A model generated the notes under the pieces. The model was not told where the DNA came from and searched no databases. It saw nothing but the letters and a program-made list of their open reading frames with translations. Positions 24,721 through 33,809 of a DNA stretch of 64,000 nt are shown here, one piece after another. Each line of letters begins with the position of its first letter. Position 1 is the stretch's first letter. Where the stretch lies: the NCBI RefSeq assembly GCF_014651875.1, contig NZ_BMXS01000025.1, forward strand, positions 1 through 64,000, in the 5' to 3' direction. Both the position numbers and the translations under genes were made by a program. This DNA is from Litchfieldella qijiaojingensis. GTDB taxonomy: Bacteria > Pseudomonadota > Gammaproteobacteria > Pseudomonadales > Halomonadaceae.

Positions 24721-26673
24721 ATGCATGACTCGAAAACGGATAACAGACCCCTTGATCTGATCTGCCTCGGCCGCGTCGCCGTCGACCTCTATTCCGAACA
24801 GATCGGCAGCCGCCTCGAGGACGTCTCGAGCTTTGCCAAGTATCTGGGCGGAAGTTCAGGCAACATGGCCTACGGCACCGCTCGCCTGGGGCTGAAGTCG
24901 GCCATGCTATCGCGCGTCGGCAACGAGCAGATGGGCAACTTCGTGCGCGAAGAGCTCGAGCGCGTGGGTGTCGATACCACAGCCCTGCAGACCGACCCGG
25001 AACGTCACACCGGCCTGGTGCTGCTGGCGCTCAAGGATCGCGACAGTTTCCCACTGCTGTTCTATCGCCGTGACTGTGCCGACATGGCCATCGACGCCGA
25101 TGCTATCGACCCAACCTTCATCGGCCGTGCCCGGGCACTGGCCATTACCGGCACCCACCTGTCCACCGAAACCACCGGCAAAGCCTGTCGCAAGGCGCTG
25201 GACGCCGCGGCCGAGCATGGTGTCAAGCGCGTGCTGGACATCGACTACCGCCCGGTGCTGTGGGGTCTGACCACGCCAGGCGACGGTGAGACCCGCTTCA
25301 TCGCCGACGACAAGGTCACCACCGACCTGCAGGCCTGGCTCCCCGACTTCGACTTGATCGTCGGCACCGAAGAAGAATTCCATATCGCCGGAGGCAGCAC
25401 CGACACCCTGGAAGCCTTGCGCGAGGTGCGCAAGATCAGCGACGCCACCCTGGTCTGCAAGCTGGGGCCCCAGGGCTGCGTGGTCTTCGAGGGTGAGATT
25501 CCGGACCGCATCGAGGACGGCATCCTGGTCGAAGGCGTCAAGGTCGAAGTCCTCAATGTGCTGGGCGCCGGAGACGCCTTCATGAGCGGTCTGCTGCGTG
25601 GCTGGCTACGTGACGAGGACTGGGCCACCAGCGCCAGCTACGCCAATGCCTGTGGTGCGCTGGTGGTTTCGCGCCACGGCTGCGCCCCGGCCATGCCCAC
25701 CGAGGAAGAACTGTTCGACTACCTGGGCCGTCGCGAGTCGGTGAAGCGTCCCGACAAGGATATCCGGCTCAATCACCTGCATCGGGTCACCACTCGAACT
25801 CCAGCGCAATGGCCCGAAGTCTGCGGCCTGGCCTTCGACCATCGCCGCCAGCTCACCGACATGGCCCGCGAGGTCAAGGCCGACCCCCGTCGGATCCCGA
25901 CCCTCAAGCGCCTGCTGGTAGAAGCCGCCGAGGAAGGTGCGCGTCGAACCGGGCTCGAAAAACCGGCGATTCTGGTCGATGACGTCTTCGGCCAGGACGC
26001 GCTCAACGATGCCACCGGCAAGGGCTGGTGGATCGGTCGCCCGGTGGAGCTTCCCAGCTCGCGTCCGCTGCGCTTCCAGCATGGCGACGACCTGGGCAGC
26101 CGCCTGCGCCATTGGCCCAAGGAGCACATCATCAAGTGCCTGGTGTTCTACCACCCGGATGACCCGGTATCGCTGCGACTCGACCAGGAGGCCCACCTGC
26201 GCCAGCTCTACCAGGCCGCCTGTGACACCGGCCTGGAGCTACTGATCGAGGTGATTCCGCCCAATCATCAGGAAGTCGACGACCAGACCCTGGCGCGAGC
26301 CCTGCAGCGTTTCTACAACCTGGGCATTCGCCCCGACTGGTGGAAACTGCCGACCATGTCCGATGCCTCCTGGCACGAAGTCAGCCAAGTCATCGAGAGC
26401 CAGGATCCACATTGTCGTGGCGTGGTACTGCTGGGTCTGGACGCTCCCATGGATGACATGAAGAGCGGCTTCACCGCAGCCGCCCAACATGCCCAGTGTA
26501 AAGGGTTCACCGTCGGCCGCACGCTGTTCTCCACTCCCAGCCGTGCCTGGCTGGCCGGTGATATCGACGATGCCCAACTGGTCGACCAGGTCGCGAGCAA
26601 CTACGCGGAACTGATCGAGGAATGGCAGCGGCTGCGCACCGCCCAGCCCCAAGCAGAGGAAGTCCTGTCATGA
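24721..26673 (+). CDS. iolC: 5-dehydro-2-deoxygluconokinase with C-terminal DUF2090 domain
   Basis: GGAGAG lies just before the ATG at 24721; the frame open from 24619 is leader. The 650-residue protein has an N-terminal PfkB sugar-kinase domain (about 1-330) with the GGSSGNMAYG substrate loop and the NVLGAGDAFMSGLLRG anion-hole/catalytic motif. The C-terminal part (about 345-640) is DUF2090, an aldolase-like barrel. The kinase phosphorylates 5-dehydro-2-deoxygluconate. No separate iolJ aldolase gene is in the cluster, so the second domain may supply that step. The last bases overlap iolD by ATGA. Confidence 0.92.
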   Translation: MHDSKTDNRPLDLICLGRVAVDLYSEQIGSRLEDVSSFAKYLGGSSGNMAYGTARLGLKSAMLSRVGNEQMGNFVREELERVGVDTTALQTDPERHTGLVLLALKDRDSFPLLFYRRDCADMAIDADAIDPTFIGRARALAITGTHLSTETTGKACRKALDAAAEHGVKRVLDIDYRPVLWGLTTPGDGETRFIADDKVTTDLQAWLPDFDLIVGTEEEFHIAGGSTDTLEALREVRKISDATLVCKLGPQGCVVFEGEIPDRIEDGILVEGVKVEVLNVLGAGDAFMSGLLRGWLRDEDWATSASYANACGALVVSRHGCAPAMPTEEELFDYLGRRESVKRPDKDIRLNHLHRVTTRTPAQWPEVCGLAFDHRRQLTDMAREVKADPRRIPTLKRLLVEAAEEGARRTGLEKPAILVDDVFGQDALNDATGKGWWIGRPVELPSSRPLRFQHGDDLGSRLRHWPKEHIIKCLVFYHPDDPVSLRLDQEAHLRQLYQAACDTGLELLIEVIPPNHQEVDDQTLARALQRFYNLGIRPDWWKLPTMSDASWHEVSQVIESQDPHCRGVVLLGLDAPMDDMKSGFTAAAQHAQCKGFTVGRTLFSTPSRAWLAGDIDDAQLVDQVASNYAELIEEWQRLRTAQPQAEEVLS

Positions 26674-28520
26674 ACACCGTTAGACTCACCATGGCCCAAG
26701 CCGTCGTGCGTTACATGATGGCCCAGAAAGTAGAAATCGACGGTGAGCTGAAACCCATGTTCGCCGGCGTTTGGGCCATCTTCGGCCACGGCAACGTGGC
26801 CGGCCTGGGCGAGGCGCTGTATCACGTCCAGGATGAACTGCCCACCTACCGGGCGCACAACGAACAGGGCATGGCGCATGCCGCCATCGCCTACGCCAAG
26901 ACGCTGAACCGCCGGCAAATGATGGCCTGCACCGCCTCGGCCGGGCCCGGCTCGACCAACATGGTCACCGCCGCCGCCGTGGCCCACGTCAACCGGCTGC
27001 CGGTACTGTTCCTGCCCGGCGACACCTTCGCCACGCGCATGCCGGACCCGGTGCTGCAGCAGGTCGAGAACTTTCACGACCATACATTGACGTCGAACGA
27101 CTGCTTCAAGCCGGTCAGCCGCTTCTTCGACCGCATTACCCGGCCGGAACAGCTGCTGACCTCACTTCCCCAGGCCATGCGAGTGCTGACCGACCCCGTC
27201 GAGTGCGGCCCGGTGACCCTGGCGATGCCGCAGGACGTGCAGACCATGGCCTATGACTACCCGGAGCACTTCTTCGCCGAGAAGGTGCATCGCCTGCGCC
27301 GCCAGTCGCCGGACCAGCAGGAGCTGGCCGCCGCCATCGAGCTGATCCGTCAATCCAGAAAGCCGCTGGTCGTCGCTGGAGGCGGCGTTCACTACTCGGG
27401 CGCCTTGAGCGAGCTGGACACGCTGGTCTCCACCTATCACCTACCGGTGGGCGAAACCCAAGCCGGCAAGGGTGCCCTGCCGTGGGACCATGAACAGAAC
27501 ATGGGCACCATCGGCGTGACCGGGGCCGCTTCCACCAATGCCCTGACGGCCGAGGCCGACCTGATCATCGCCGTCGGTACCCGCCTGGGCGACTTCGCCT
27601 CTGGCTCGCGTGCCATGATCAATCCGGACGCCCGCCTGCTGTGTCTCAACGTCGCCTCCTTCGATGCCGTCAAGCACAAGGGCCAACCGCTGGTCGGCGA
27701 CGCCAGGCTAACACTGTCGCAAGTCCAATGGGCGCTGGGAGACTGGCAACCCGACGGGGCCTGGATCGAGAAAGCCGCCCAGCTGCGTGCCGAGTGGAAC
27801 AAGACGGTGGACATCGCCACCACCGATCGCGGCACCAACCTACCCACCGATGCCGAGGTGGTCGGCGCCGTGAACCGCGCCGCCGGCGAGAAGGACATCG
27901 TGGTGTGTGCCGCCGGTGGCCTGCCGGGCGAGCTGCAAAAGCTGTGGCGTACCCGCTTCGATCGCGGCTACCACATGGAGTACGGCTACTCCTGCATGGG
28001 CTACGAGTTGGCCGGTGGTCTCGGCACCAAGATGGCCAAGCCCGACTCCGAAGTCTTCGTCATGGTCGGCGACGGCTCCTATCTGATGCTCAACTCCGAG
28101 ATCGCCACTTCGGTGATGCTGGGTCACAAGATCATCGCCGTGGTGCTCGATAACCGGGGTTTTGGCTGTATCCATCGCCTGCAGCAATTCTGTGGCGGCC
28201 CCGGCTTCAACAACCTGCTGGACGACTGCCTGACCGTCGAGGGCGGCGCGCCCAAGACCGACTTCGCCGCGCATGCCGCCGCTCTCGGGGCTCGCGCCGA
28301 GAAGGTCAACAACATCGAGGAACTGGAGGCGGCACTGCAGCGAGCCAAAGCATCGAACGTCAGCTACGTGATCACTCTGGATACCGATCCGCTGCTCGAT
28401 ACCAAGGAAGGCGGCTCATGGTGGGACGTAGCGGTACCGGAGGTTTCCGAGCGCTCCGAGGTCGAGGAAGCCCGCAAGCGCTATGAGAGCTATAAGGCAC
28501 GCCAGTGGCAGAACATGTAA
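26670..28520 (+). CDS. iolD: 3D-(3,5/4)-trihydroxycyclohexane-1,2-dione hydrolase
   Basis: This 616-residue thiamine-diphosphate enzyme opens the ring in inositol degradation, giving 5-deoxyglucuronate. The N-terminal PYR domain has the conserved HNEQGMAHAAIAYAK glutamate. The middle domain follows, and the C-terminal PP domain has the GDGSYLMLNSEIATS ...LDNRGF cofactor motif. It begins within the iolC stop codon (26670-26673), so the two proteins are translationally coupled. Length is typical for IolD. Confidence 0.95.
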   Translation: MNTVRLTMAQAVVRYMMAQKVEIDGELKPMFAGVWAIFGHGNVAGLGEALYHVQDELPTYRAHNEQGMAHAAIAYAKTLNRRQMMACTASAGPGSTNMVTAAAVAHVNRLPVLFLPGDTFATRMPDPVLQQVENFHDHTLTSNDCFKPVSRFFDRITRPEQLLTSLPQAMRVLTDPVECGPVTLAMPQDVQTMAYDYPEHFFAEKVHRLRRQSPDQQELAAAIELIRQSRKPLVVAGGGVHYSGALSELDTLVSTYHLPVGETQAGKGALPWDHEQNMGTIGVTGAASTNALTAEADLIIAVGTRLGDFASGSRAMINPDARLLCLNVASFDAVKHKGQPLVGDARLTLSQVQWALGDWQPDGAWIEKAAQLRAEWNKTVDIATTDRGTNLPTDAEVVGAVNRAAGEKDIVVCAAGGLPGELQKLWRTRFDRGYHMEYGYSCMGYELAGGLGTKMAKPDSEVFVMVGDGSYLMLNSEIATSVMLGHKIIAVVLDNRGFGCIHRLQQFCGGPGFNNLLDDCLTVEGGAPKTDFAAHAAALGARAEKVNNIEELEAALQRAKASNVSYVITLDTDPLLDTKEGGSWWDVAVPEVSERSEVEEARKRYESYKARQWQNM

Positions 28521-28569
28521 GCCCAAACCAGATCATCGACAACAAGATTTTTCATTCTAGGAGTACGTC

Positions 28570-29469
28570 ATGAGCGTAAGACTGGGAATCAACCCGCTGA
28601 CCTGGACCAATGACGATCTGCCCAGCCTGGGCGGCGAGACACCGCTCGAAACCTGCCTGTCCGAAGGTCGCGAAGCCGGCTTCAGCGGCTTCGAGCTCGG
28701 CCACAAGTTCCCTCGCACTCCGGAGGCTCTCTCCGAGGTGCTGGGCGAGCACGACCTGTCGCTGGTCTCCGGCTGGTACTCCAGCAATCTGCTGGAACGC
28801 AGCCCCGAGGAGGAGATCGAGGCGGTCAAGGATCACCTGAACCTGCTCAAGCAGTGCGGCGCCAAGGCCATGGTGTTCTGCGAGGTCACCCACTGCGTGC
28901 ACGGTAACCAGTCGCACCCGCTGTCCCAGCGTCCCCACTTGAGCGATGCCGAGTGGCAGCGTCTGACCGAAGGTCTCAACATCGTCGGCGACTACCTCAA
29001 GGAACAGGGCGTGCACATGGCCTATCACCACCACCTGGGCACCGTGGTGGAGAGCCAGGCCGACGTCGAACGGCTGATGGACAACACCCGTGATTCGGTG
29101 GGCCTGCTGCTCGACTTTGGCCATCTGGTGGGCGCCGGTGGCGATCCGCTGGCGATCGCCAAGCGCTATTCCTCACGTATCAAGCACGTACACTGCAAGG
29201 ACATTCGCTTCCCGGTGCTGGATGAGCTGCGCAACCGCGACAAGAGCTTCCTCAACGGTGTGCTCGATGGGGTATTCACCGTGCCCGGCGACGGCAACAT
29301 CGACTTCCTGCCCACCCTGAAACATCTGAGTGAGCAGGGCTACCAGGGCTGGCTGGTGGTGGAAGCCGAGCAGGATCCGAAAGTCGCGCATCCGCTGACC
29401 TATGCCCGCATGGGGTATCGCAACCTCAGGTCACTGGCCGAACAAGCAGGGTTCAGCGTCGACGAATGA
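28570..29469 (+). CDS. iolE: Inosose dehydratase (2-keto-myo-inositol dehydratase)
   Basis: This 299-residue TIM-barrel enzyme removes water from 2-keto-myo-inositol to give the diketone used by IolD. Recognisable segments are GINPLTWTNDDLPSLGGETP, the FCEVTHCVHGNQ stretch, MAYHHHLGTVVES with metal ligands, LLLDFGHLVGAGGDP and WLVVEAEQDP. A clear AGGAG lies 7 nt before the ATG. It is 49 bp from iolD and 55 bp from mmsA in one long plus-strand operon. Confidence 0.95.
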   Translation: MSVRLGINPLTWTNDDLPSLGGETPLETCLSEGREAGFSGFELGHKFPRTPEALSEVLGEHDLSLVSGWYSSNLLERSPEEEIEAVKDHLNLLKQCGAKAMVFCEVTHCVHGNQSHPLSQRPHLSDAEWQRLTEGLNIVGDYLKEQGVHMAYHHHLGTVVESQADVERLMDNTRDSVGLLLDFGHLVGAGGDPLAIAKRYSSRIKHVHCKDIRFPVLDELRNRDKSFLNGVLDGVFTVPGDGNIDFLPTLKHLSEQGYQGWLVVEAEQDPKVAHPLTYARMGYRNLRSLAEQAGFSVDE

Positions 29470-29524
29470 CGTGCCCTGGGAACCGAACCCCCCATTTTCA
29501 ACCGGAAGCACCGAAGGTTATCTC

Positions 29525-31027
29525 ATGAACCAGATTCATCATTACCTCAATGGCAACATCGTCGAGGGCCGTAGCGAACGCTTCGCCCCGGTCTACAATC
29601 CCGCCACCGGCGAGCAGAGCGCTCAAGTGGCCCTGGCTACCGCTGACGAGACCCGCGAAGCCGTGCGCGTCGCCGACGAGGCCTTCGCCTCGTGGTCCAA
29701 GGTCACGCCGCTCAAGCGCGCGCGTATCCTGTTCAAGTTCAAGGAACTGGTGGAGGCCAATGCCGACGAGATCGCCCGACTGATCTCCAGCGAGCATGGC
29801 AAGGTGTTCTCCGATGCCAAGGGCGAACTGACCCGTGGCCTGGAAGTCGTCGAATTCGCCTGCGGTATCCCGCACCTGCAGAAAGGTGAGCACTCGCTGA
29901 ACGTGGGTACCGGCGTCGACAGTTACTTGCTGATGCAACCGCTGGGCGTGTGTGCCGGTATCTCGCCGTTCAACTTCCCGGCCATGGTCCCGATGTGGAT
30001 GTTCCCCATCGCCCTCGCTTGCGGCAACACCTTCGTGATGAAGCCCTCCGAGAAGGATCCCTCCACCTCCATCCGCCTGGCCGAGCTGCTCAAGGAGGCC
30101 GGCCTGCCCGATGGCGTGTTCAATGTGGTCAACGGCGACAAGGAGGCCGTCGACGTGCTGCTCACCGACGAGCGCGTCCAGGCGGTGAGCTTCGTCGGCT
30201 CCACCCCCATCGCCGAGTACATCTACGCCACCGGCTCGGCCCATGGCAAGCGCGTCCAGGCCCTGGGCGGCGCCAAGAACCATATGGTGATCATGCCCGA
30301 CGCCGACCTGGACCAGGCCGTCGGTGCGCTGATGGGGGCCGCCTACGGCTCCGCAGGCGAGCGCTGCATGGCGATCTCTGTGGCCGTACCGGTTGGCCAG
30401 GAAACCGCCGAGCGCCTGCGCGAGAAACTCGTTGCCGAACTCGCCAAGCTGCGCATCGGTCCGGGGATCGTCGATGGCCCCGACAACGACATGGGCCCGC
30501 TGGTCACCAAGGAACACCTGGAAAAGGTCAAGGGCTACATCGCCACCGGTGTAGAGGAAGGCGCGGAACTGGTGGTCGACGGTCGCGAAGCGGTGGTCGA
30601 AGGTGCCGGCAATGGCTACTTCGTTGGCGGCTCGCTGTTCGATCATGTCAAGCCGGGCATGCGCATCCACAGCGAGGAAATCTTTGGCCCAGTGCTGGCC
30701 ATCGCCCGCGCCGACAGCTACGACGACGCGGTCAAGATGATCAACGACCACGAGTATGGCAACGGCACCGCCATCTTCACCCGTGACGGCGATGCCGCCC
30801 GTCAGTTCTGCGAGCAGATCCAGGTGGGCATGGTGGGGGTCAACGTGCCGATCCCGGTGCCGATGGCTTTCCATAGCTTCGGTGGCTGGAAGCGCTCGCT
30901 GTTCGGCCCGCTGCACATGCACGGCCCCGATGGCGTGCGCTTCTACACCCGCATGAAGACCATCACCCAGCGCTGGCCGAGCGGTATCCGTGCCGAGACC
31001 AACCACTTCACCATGCCGACGCACTAA
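29525..31027 (+). CDS. mmsA: CoA-acylating methylmalonate/malonate-semialdehyde dehydrogenase
   Basis: The ATG at 29525 (MNQIHHYLNG) starts a 500-residue aldehyde dehydrogenase of the MmsA/IolA group. FNFPAMVPMWMFPIALACGN, the GSTPIAEYIYATG cofactor loop and the catalytic cysteine C281 in SAGERCMAIS are present. It ends inositol breakdown by turning malonate semialdehyde into acetyl-CoA and CO2; it can also serve valine catabolism. A long minus-strand reading frame (29498-32299) over this gene is a composition artefact. A strong hairpin follows the stop. Confidence 0.93.
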   Translation: MNQIHHYLNGNIVEGRSERFAPVYNPATGEQSAQVALATADETREAVRVADEAFASWSKVTPLKRARILFKFKELVEANADEIARLISSEHGKVFSDAKGELTRGLEVVEFACGIPHLQKGEHSLNVGTGVDSYLLMQPLGVCAGISPFNFPAMVPMWMFPIALACGNTFVMKPSEKDPSTSIRLAELLKEAGLPDGVFNVVNGDKEAVDVLLTDERVQAVSFVGSTPIAEYIYATGSAHGKRVQALGGAKNHMVIMPDADLDQAVGALMGAAYGSAGERCMAISVAVPVGQETAERLREKLVAELAKLRIGPGIVDGPDNDMGPLVTKEHLEKVKGYIATGVEEGAELVVDGREAVVEGAGNGYFVGGSLFDHVKPGMRIHSEEIFGPVLAIARADSYDDAVKMINDHEYGNGTAIFTRDGDAARQFCEQIQVGMVGVNVPIPVPMAFHSFGGWKRSLFGPLHMHGPDGVRFYTRMKTITQRWPSGIRAETNHFTMPTH

Positions 31028-31048
31028 CCCGGCAAGGCGTGTGCACTC

Positions 31049-31071
31049 GCGCCGGGCCATGTGCCCGGCGC
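31049..31071 (+). promoter_or_regulatory. GC hairpin between mmsA and the Gfo/Idh gene
   Basis: GCGCCGGGC at 31049-31057 pairs perfectly with GCCCGGCGC at 31063-31071 around CATGT. With nine GC-rich pairs and no T tract it may attenuate read-through into the last gene of the operon or protect the upstream transcript. Confidence 0.6.
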
Positions 31072-31099
31072 TCGTTGGTCTGGAAACAGGATCATCACG

Positions 31100-32224
31100 A
31101 TGCAGACTCTGAAGATCGGCCTGATCGGCACCGGTTACATGGGTAAGGCTCATGCCATCGCCCTCAAGGCCGCCCCGACAGTCTTTTCCCTTTCGGCTAC
31201 CCCGGTATGCGAACTGCTGGCCGAAGTCGACGACGAGCTGGCCGAGTGGAAGGCCCGGGAACTGGGTTTCGCCCGCTCCACCGGTAACTGGAAAGCGCTG
31301 GTCGCCGACCCCGACATCGATGTCGTTGACATCTGTTCGCCGAATTTCCTGCACAAGGAGATGGCGCTGGCCGCTATCGCCGCCGGTAAACACGTCTACT
31401 CCGAAAAGCCGTTGGCCCTCTCCGCCGCCGATGCCCAAAAGATGGTCGAGGCCGCCGAGCAGGCCGGGGTCAAGACTCTGGTGGGCTTCAACTACATCCG
31501 TAACTCGGCGACCCAACTGGCGCGCGAGATCGTCGAGAGTGGCGAGATCGGCGAGCTCATCCACTTCCGCGGCCGCCACAACGAGGACTACATGACCGAC
31601 CCCAGGGTGTCTCACGGCTGGCGTACCCGCCGTGAGACTGCCGGCGCCGGCGCTCTGGGCGACGTGGGCTCGCACATCCTCAACATGGCGGAGTATCTTA
31701 CCGGCCAGCGCATCAGCGAGGTATTCGGCCAACTCCAGACGGTGATCCCCCGGCGTCCCCTGGCCGACGGTAGCGGCGGCATGGGCGAGGTGGAGAATGA
31801 CGACCAGGCCCAGGCGTTGCTGCGCTTCGACGGCGGTCTGATCGGAAACATCGAGACTTCCAGGGTCGCCACCGGCCGCAAGATGGGCCTGGCCTACACC
31901 CTCACCGGCACCAAGGGATCGATCATCTTCGACCAGGAGCGGATGAGCGAACTGCAGCTCTACAAGCACGAAGGTCCCGAGGGGCGTCGCGGCTTCAGCA
32001 CCCTGCTGATCGGCCCCGAGCATCCCGACTATGCCGCCTTCAGCCCAGCGGCCGGCCATGGGCTCGGCTACAACGACCAGAAGATCATCGAGGTCCGCGA
32101 CCTGGTGGAAGGTATTGTGGGTAACCGCCCCCTGTTCCCGGACTTCCGTGAGGCCTGGCGGGTCAACCGCATGATCGAGGCCATCGAGCGCTCCCACGCG
32201 GAAGGGGGCTGGGTTGTGGTTTGA
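31100..32224 (+). CDS. Gfo/Idh/MocA-family dehydrogenase, probable inositol-isomer dehydrogenase
   Basis: The start at 31100 (MQTLKIGLIGTGYMG) is preferred to upstream in-frame codons. The 374-residue protein has the GTGYMG Rossmann motif, the SEKPLAL motif and a C-terminal dehydrogenase domain that includes GAGALGDVGSHILNMAEYL. It ends the inositol operon. A second dehydrogenase beside IolG usually handles another isomer (scyllo- or D-chiro-inositol) or a rhizopine-type derivative. The specific substrate is not readable. Confidence 0.82.
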   Translation: MQTLKIGLIGTGYMGKAHAIALKAAPTVFSLSATPVCELLAEVDDELAEWKARELGFARSTGNWKALVADPDIDVVDICSPNFLHKEMALAAIAAGKHVYSEKPLALSAADAQKMVEAAEQAGVKTLVGFNYIRNSATQLAREIVESGEIGELIHFRGRHNEDYMTDPRVSHGWRTRRETAGAGALGDVGSHILNMAEYLTGQRISEVFGQLQTVIPRRPLADGSGGMGEVENDDQAQALLRFDGGLIGNIETSRVATGRKMGLAYTLTGTKGSIIFDQERMSELQLYKHEGPEGRRGFSTLLIGPEHPDYAAFSPAAGHGLGYNDQKIIEVRDLVEGIVGNRPLFPDFREAWRVNRMIEAIERSHAEGGWVVV

Positions 32225-32522
32225 CCCAGATGTCTTTCTCCTGCCACCGGAAACTGACTGCAGTAGGAGACGATGCTTCGCAACCGAAGCGGTCAGCATC
32301 GTTTCCGCTAGATACGCCCTATCGCCAACACGTCATCGGGCCGGCATTATTACCGGCCCGATCAGCGCCAAGATCACGACGGACCGTAATCGTTCGCAGG
32401 TCGAAGTGGGTGATGCAGTGGCCTAGCCTGGCCAGCCGCCCAATTCGTTAGCAGAATATCGATTAGTCTGATGATAAACCCAGCGCCTGCCTTTAGAATC
32501 GAAGTTCGCTTCGCAGAACGGC
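32225..32522. other. Intergenic region after the inositol operon
   Basis: No gene is seen. The first part holds an inverted repeat GACGATGCT / AGCATCGT near 32269-32303. The second part holds the stronger terminator-like stem at 32335-32362. The last 60 bp contain CGAAG/CTTCG symmetry near 32500-32516 just before the MFS gene, which could be regulatory. No promoter with consensus elements is convincing. Confidence 0.4.
32335..32362 (+). terminator. Terminator-like hairpin after the inositol operon
   Basis: ATCGGGCCGG at 32335-32344 pairs perfectly with CCGGCCCGAT at 32353-32362 around an 8-nt loop. No T tract follows, so factor-independent termination is uncertain. Position, about 110 bp after the last operon gene, supports a transcript 3' end. 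Confidence 0.5.
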
Positions 32523-33800
32523 ATGCGCATGAGATCCGACTCCCTGGCCTACGATTCCGGTAGCACTCCCGTCCCCCTGCACCGCCAGTCGGGCTTTCTG
32601 TCCTTCCTGGTATCGCGCCTGGCGGCGGTGTTCGCCATGCAGATCCAGGCGGTGGTGGTTGCCTGGCAGGTCTATGACATCACCCGCGACCCCATGTCGC
32701 TGGCCTATGTGGGCCTGGCGCAGTTCCTGCCCATGGTGGTGTTGCTGCTGCCCGCCGGCGACTTGGTCGACCGCTTCCCGCGCAAGCGCATCCTGCAACT
32801 GAGCTGGGCGGTGCAAGGGCTATGCAGCGCCCTGCTGCTCACGCTCTCCGCCTCCGACAACGGCGACGTCAGGTTCTACTATGTCGTGCTGACACTGTTC
32901 GGCTGCGCCCGGGCCTTCACCGGGCCGACGCTACAGAGCCTGCTGCCCAATATCGTGCCGCGCCCCCAGCTCGCCCAGGCCATCGCGCTCAACAGCTCGA
33001 TCATGAAGATTGCGGTGATCGGCGGCCCGCTACTGGGTGGTATTCTCTACGCGGTGGGTGGCAGTCTGGCCTATGCGGTGTGCCTGGGCTGCTTCCTCAC
33101 GGCGTTGATACTGCTGGTGCCCGTACCCGTCCGCCAGGCCCAGGAGACCAAGGCACGCGAAGCCACCGCCTGGAAACGTTTCACCGCGGGTATCGGCTAT
33201 ATTCGTTCGCAGCCGATCATCCTCGGTGCCATCTCTCTGGACCTGTTCGCGGTGTTGCTGGGCGGGGTCGTGGCGCTGCTACCGATCTATGCCCAGGACA
33301 TCCTCAAGGTCGGCCCGGAGGGTCTGGGGGCGCTGCGTAGCGCCATCGCGATCGGCGCCCTGCTGATGGGACTCTATCTCGGAATACGCGGCATCCGGCG
33401 ACATGCCGGGCTGGTGATGTTCAGTGCGGTAGCCATCTTCGGAATCGCCAACCTGGTATTCGCGCTATCGACGGTTTTCTGGATCTCCTGGTTGGCCTTG
33501 TTGACCGCTGGTGCCGCCGACATGATCAGCGTCTACGTGCGCATGACACTGATCCAGTTGGCCACCCCGGACGAGATGCGTGGCCGGGTCAATGCCGTCA
33601 ACATGCTTTTCATCGGCTCGAGCAACGAACTCGGCGAGTTCCGTGCCGGCAGCATGGCTGCCTGGTTGGGCGCGGTGCCGGCAGCGGTGATCGGGGGACT
33701 CGGTACGTTGGCGGTGGTCGGCGCGTGGTCGCGGCTCTTTGCCCCGTTGCGCCAGGTCGACCGTTTCGATGACGCCACGGTGGAGCACCACCAGCGGTAG
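32523..33800 (+). CDS. Major facilitator superfamily exporter (EntS-like)
   Basis: This 425-residue protein has about twelve helices and the MFS_3 pattern: a short N-terminal tail, FLVSRLAAVFAMQIQAVVVAWQVYD, the loop 2-3 motif GDLVDRFPRKRIL, and the later AGAADMISVYVRMTLIQLATPDEMRGRVNAV segment. The closest recognisable group is the enterobactin exporter EntS and related drug or siderophore exporters. It lies after the inositol operon but is separated by 298 bp with hairpins, so a metabolic link is doubtful. It converges with the MocR gene. Confidence 0.82.
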   Translation: MRMRSDSLAYDSGSTPVPLHRQSGFLSFLVSRLAAVFAMQIQAVVVAWQVYDITRDPMSLAYVGLAQFLPMVVLLLPAGDLVDRFPRKRILQLSWAVQGLCSALLLTLSASDNGDVRFYYVVLTLFGCARAFTGPTLQSLLPNIVPRPQLAQAIALNSSIMKIAVIGGPLLGGILYAVGGSLAYAVCLGCFLTALILLVPVPVRQAQETKAREATAWKRFTAGIGYIRSQPIILGAISLDLFAVLLGGVVALLPIYAQDILKVGPEGLGALRSAIAIGALLMGLYLGIRGIRRHAGLVMFSAVAIFGIANLVFALSTVFWISWLALLTAGAADMISVYVRMTLIQLATPDEMRGRVNAVNMLFIGSSNELGEFRAGSMAAWLGAVPAAVIGGLGTLAVVGAWSRLFAPLRQVDRFDDATVEHHQR

Positions 33801-33809
33801 AAACCGCTA

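Noticed and set aside
29498-32299. Very long minus-strand open frame (933 codons) over mmsA and the Gfo/Idh gene
   Set aside because: It lies antisense to two clear enzymes, has low-complexity His/Asp/Gly-rich translation and no recognisable domain. It is a by-product of high GC and codon bias.
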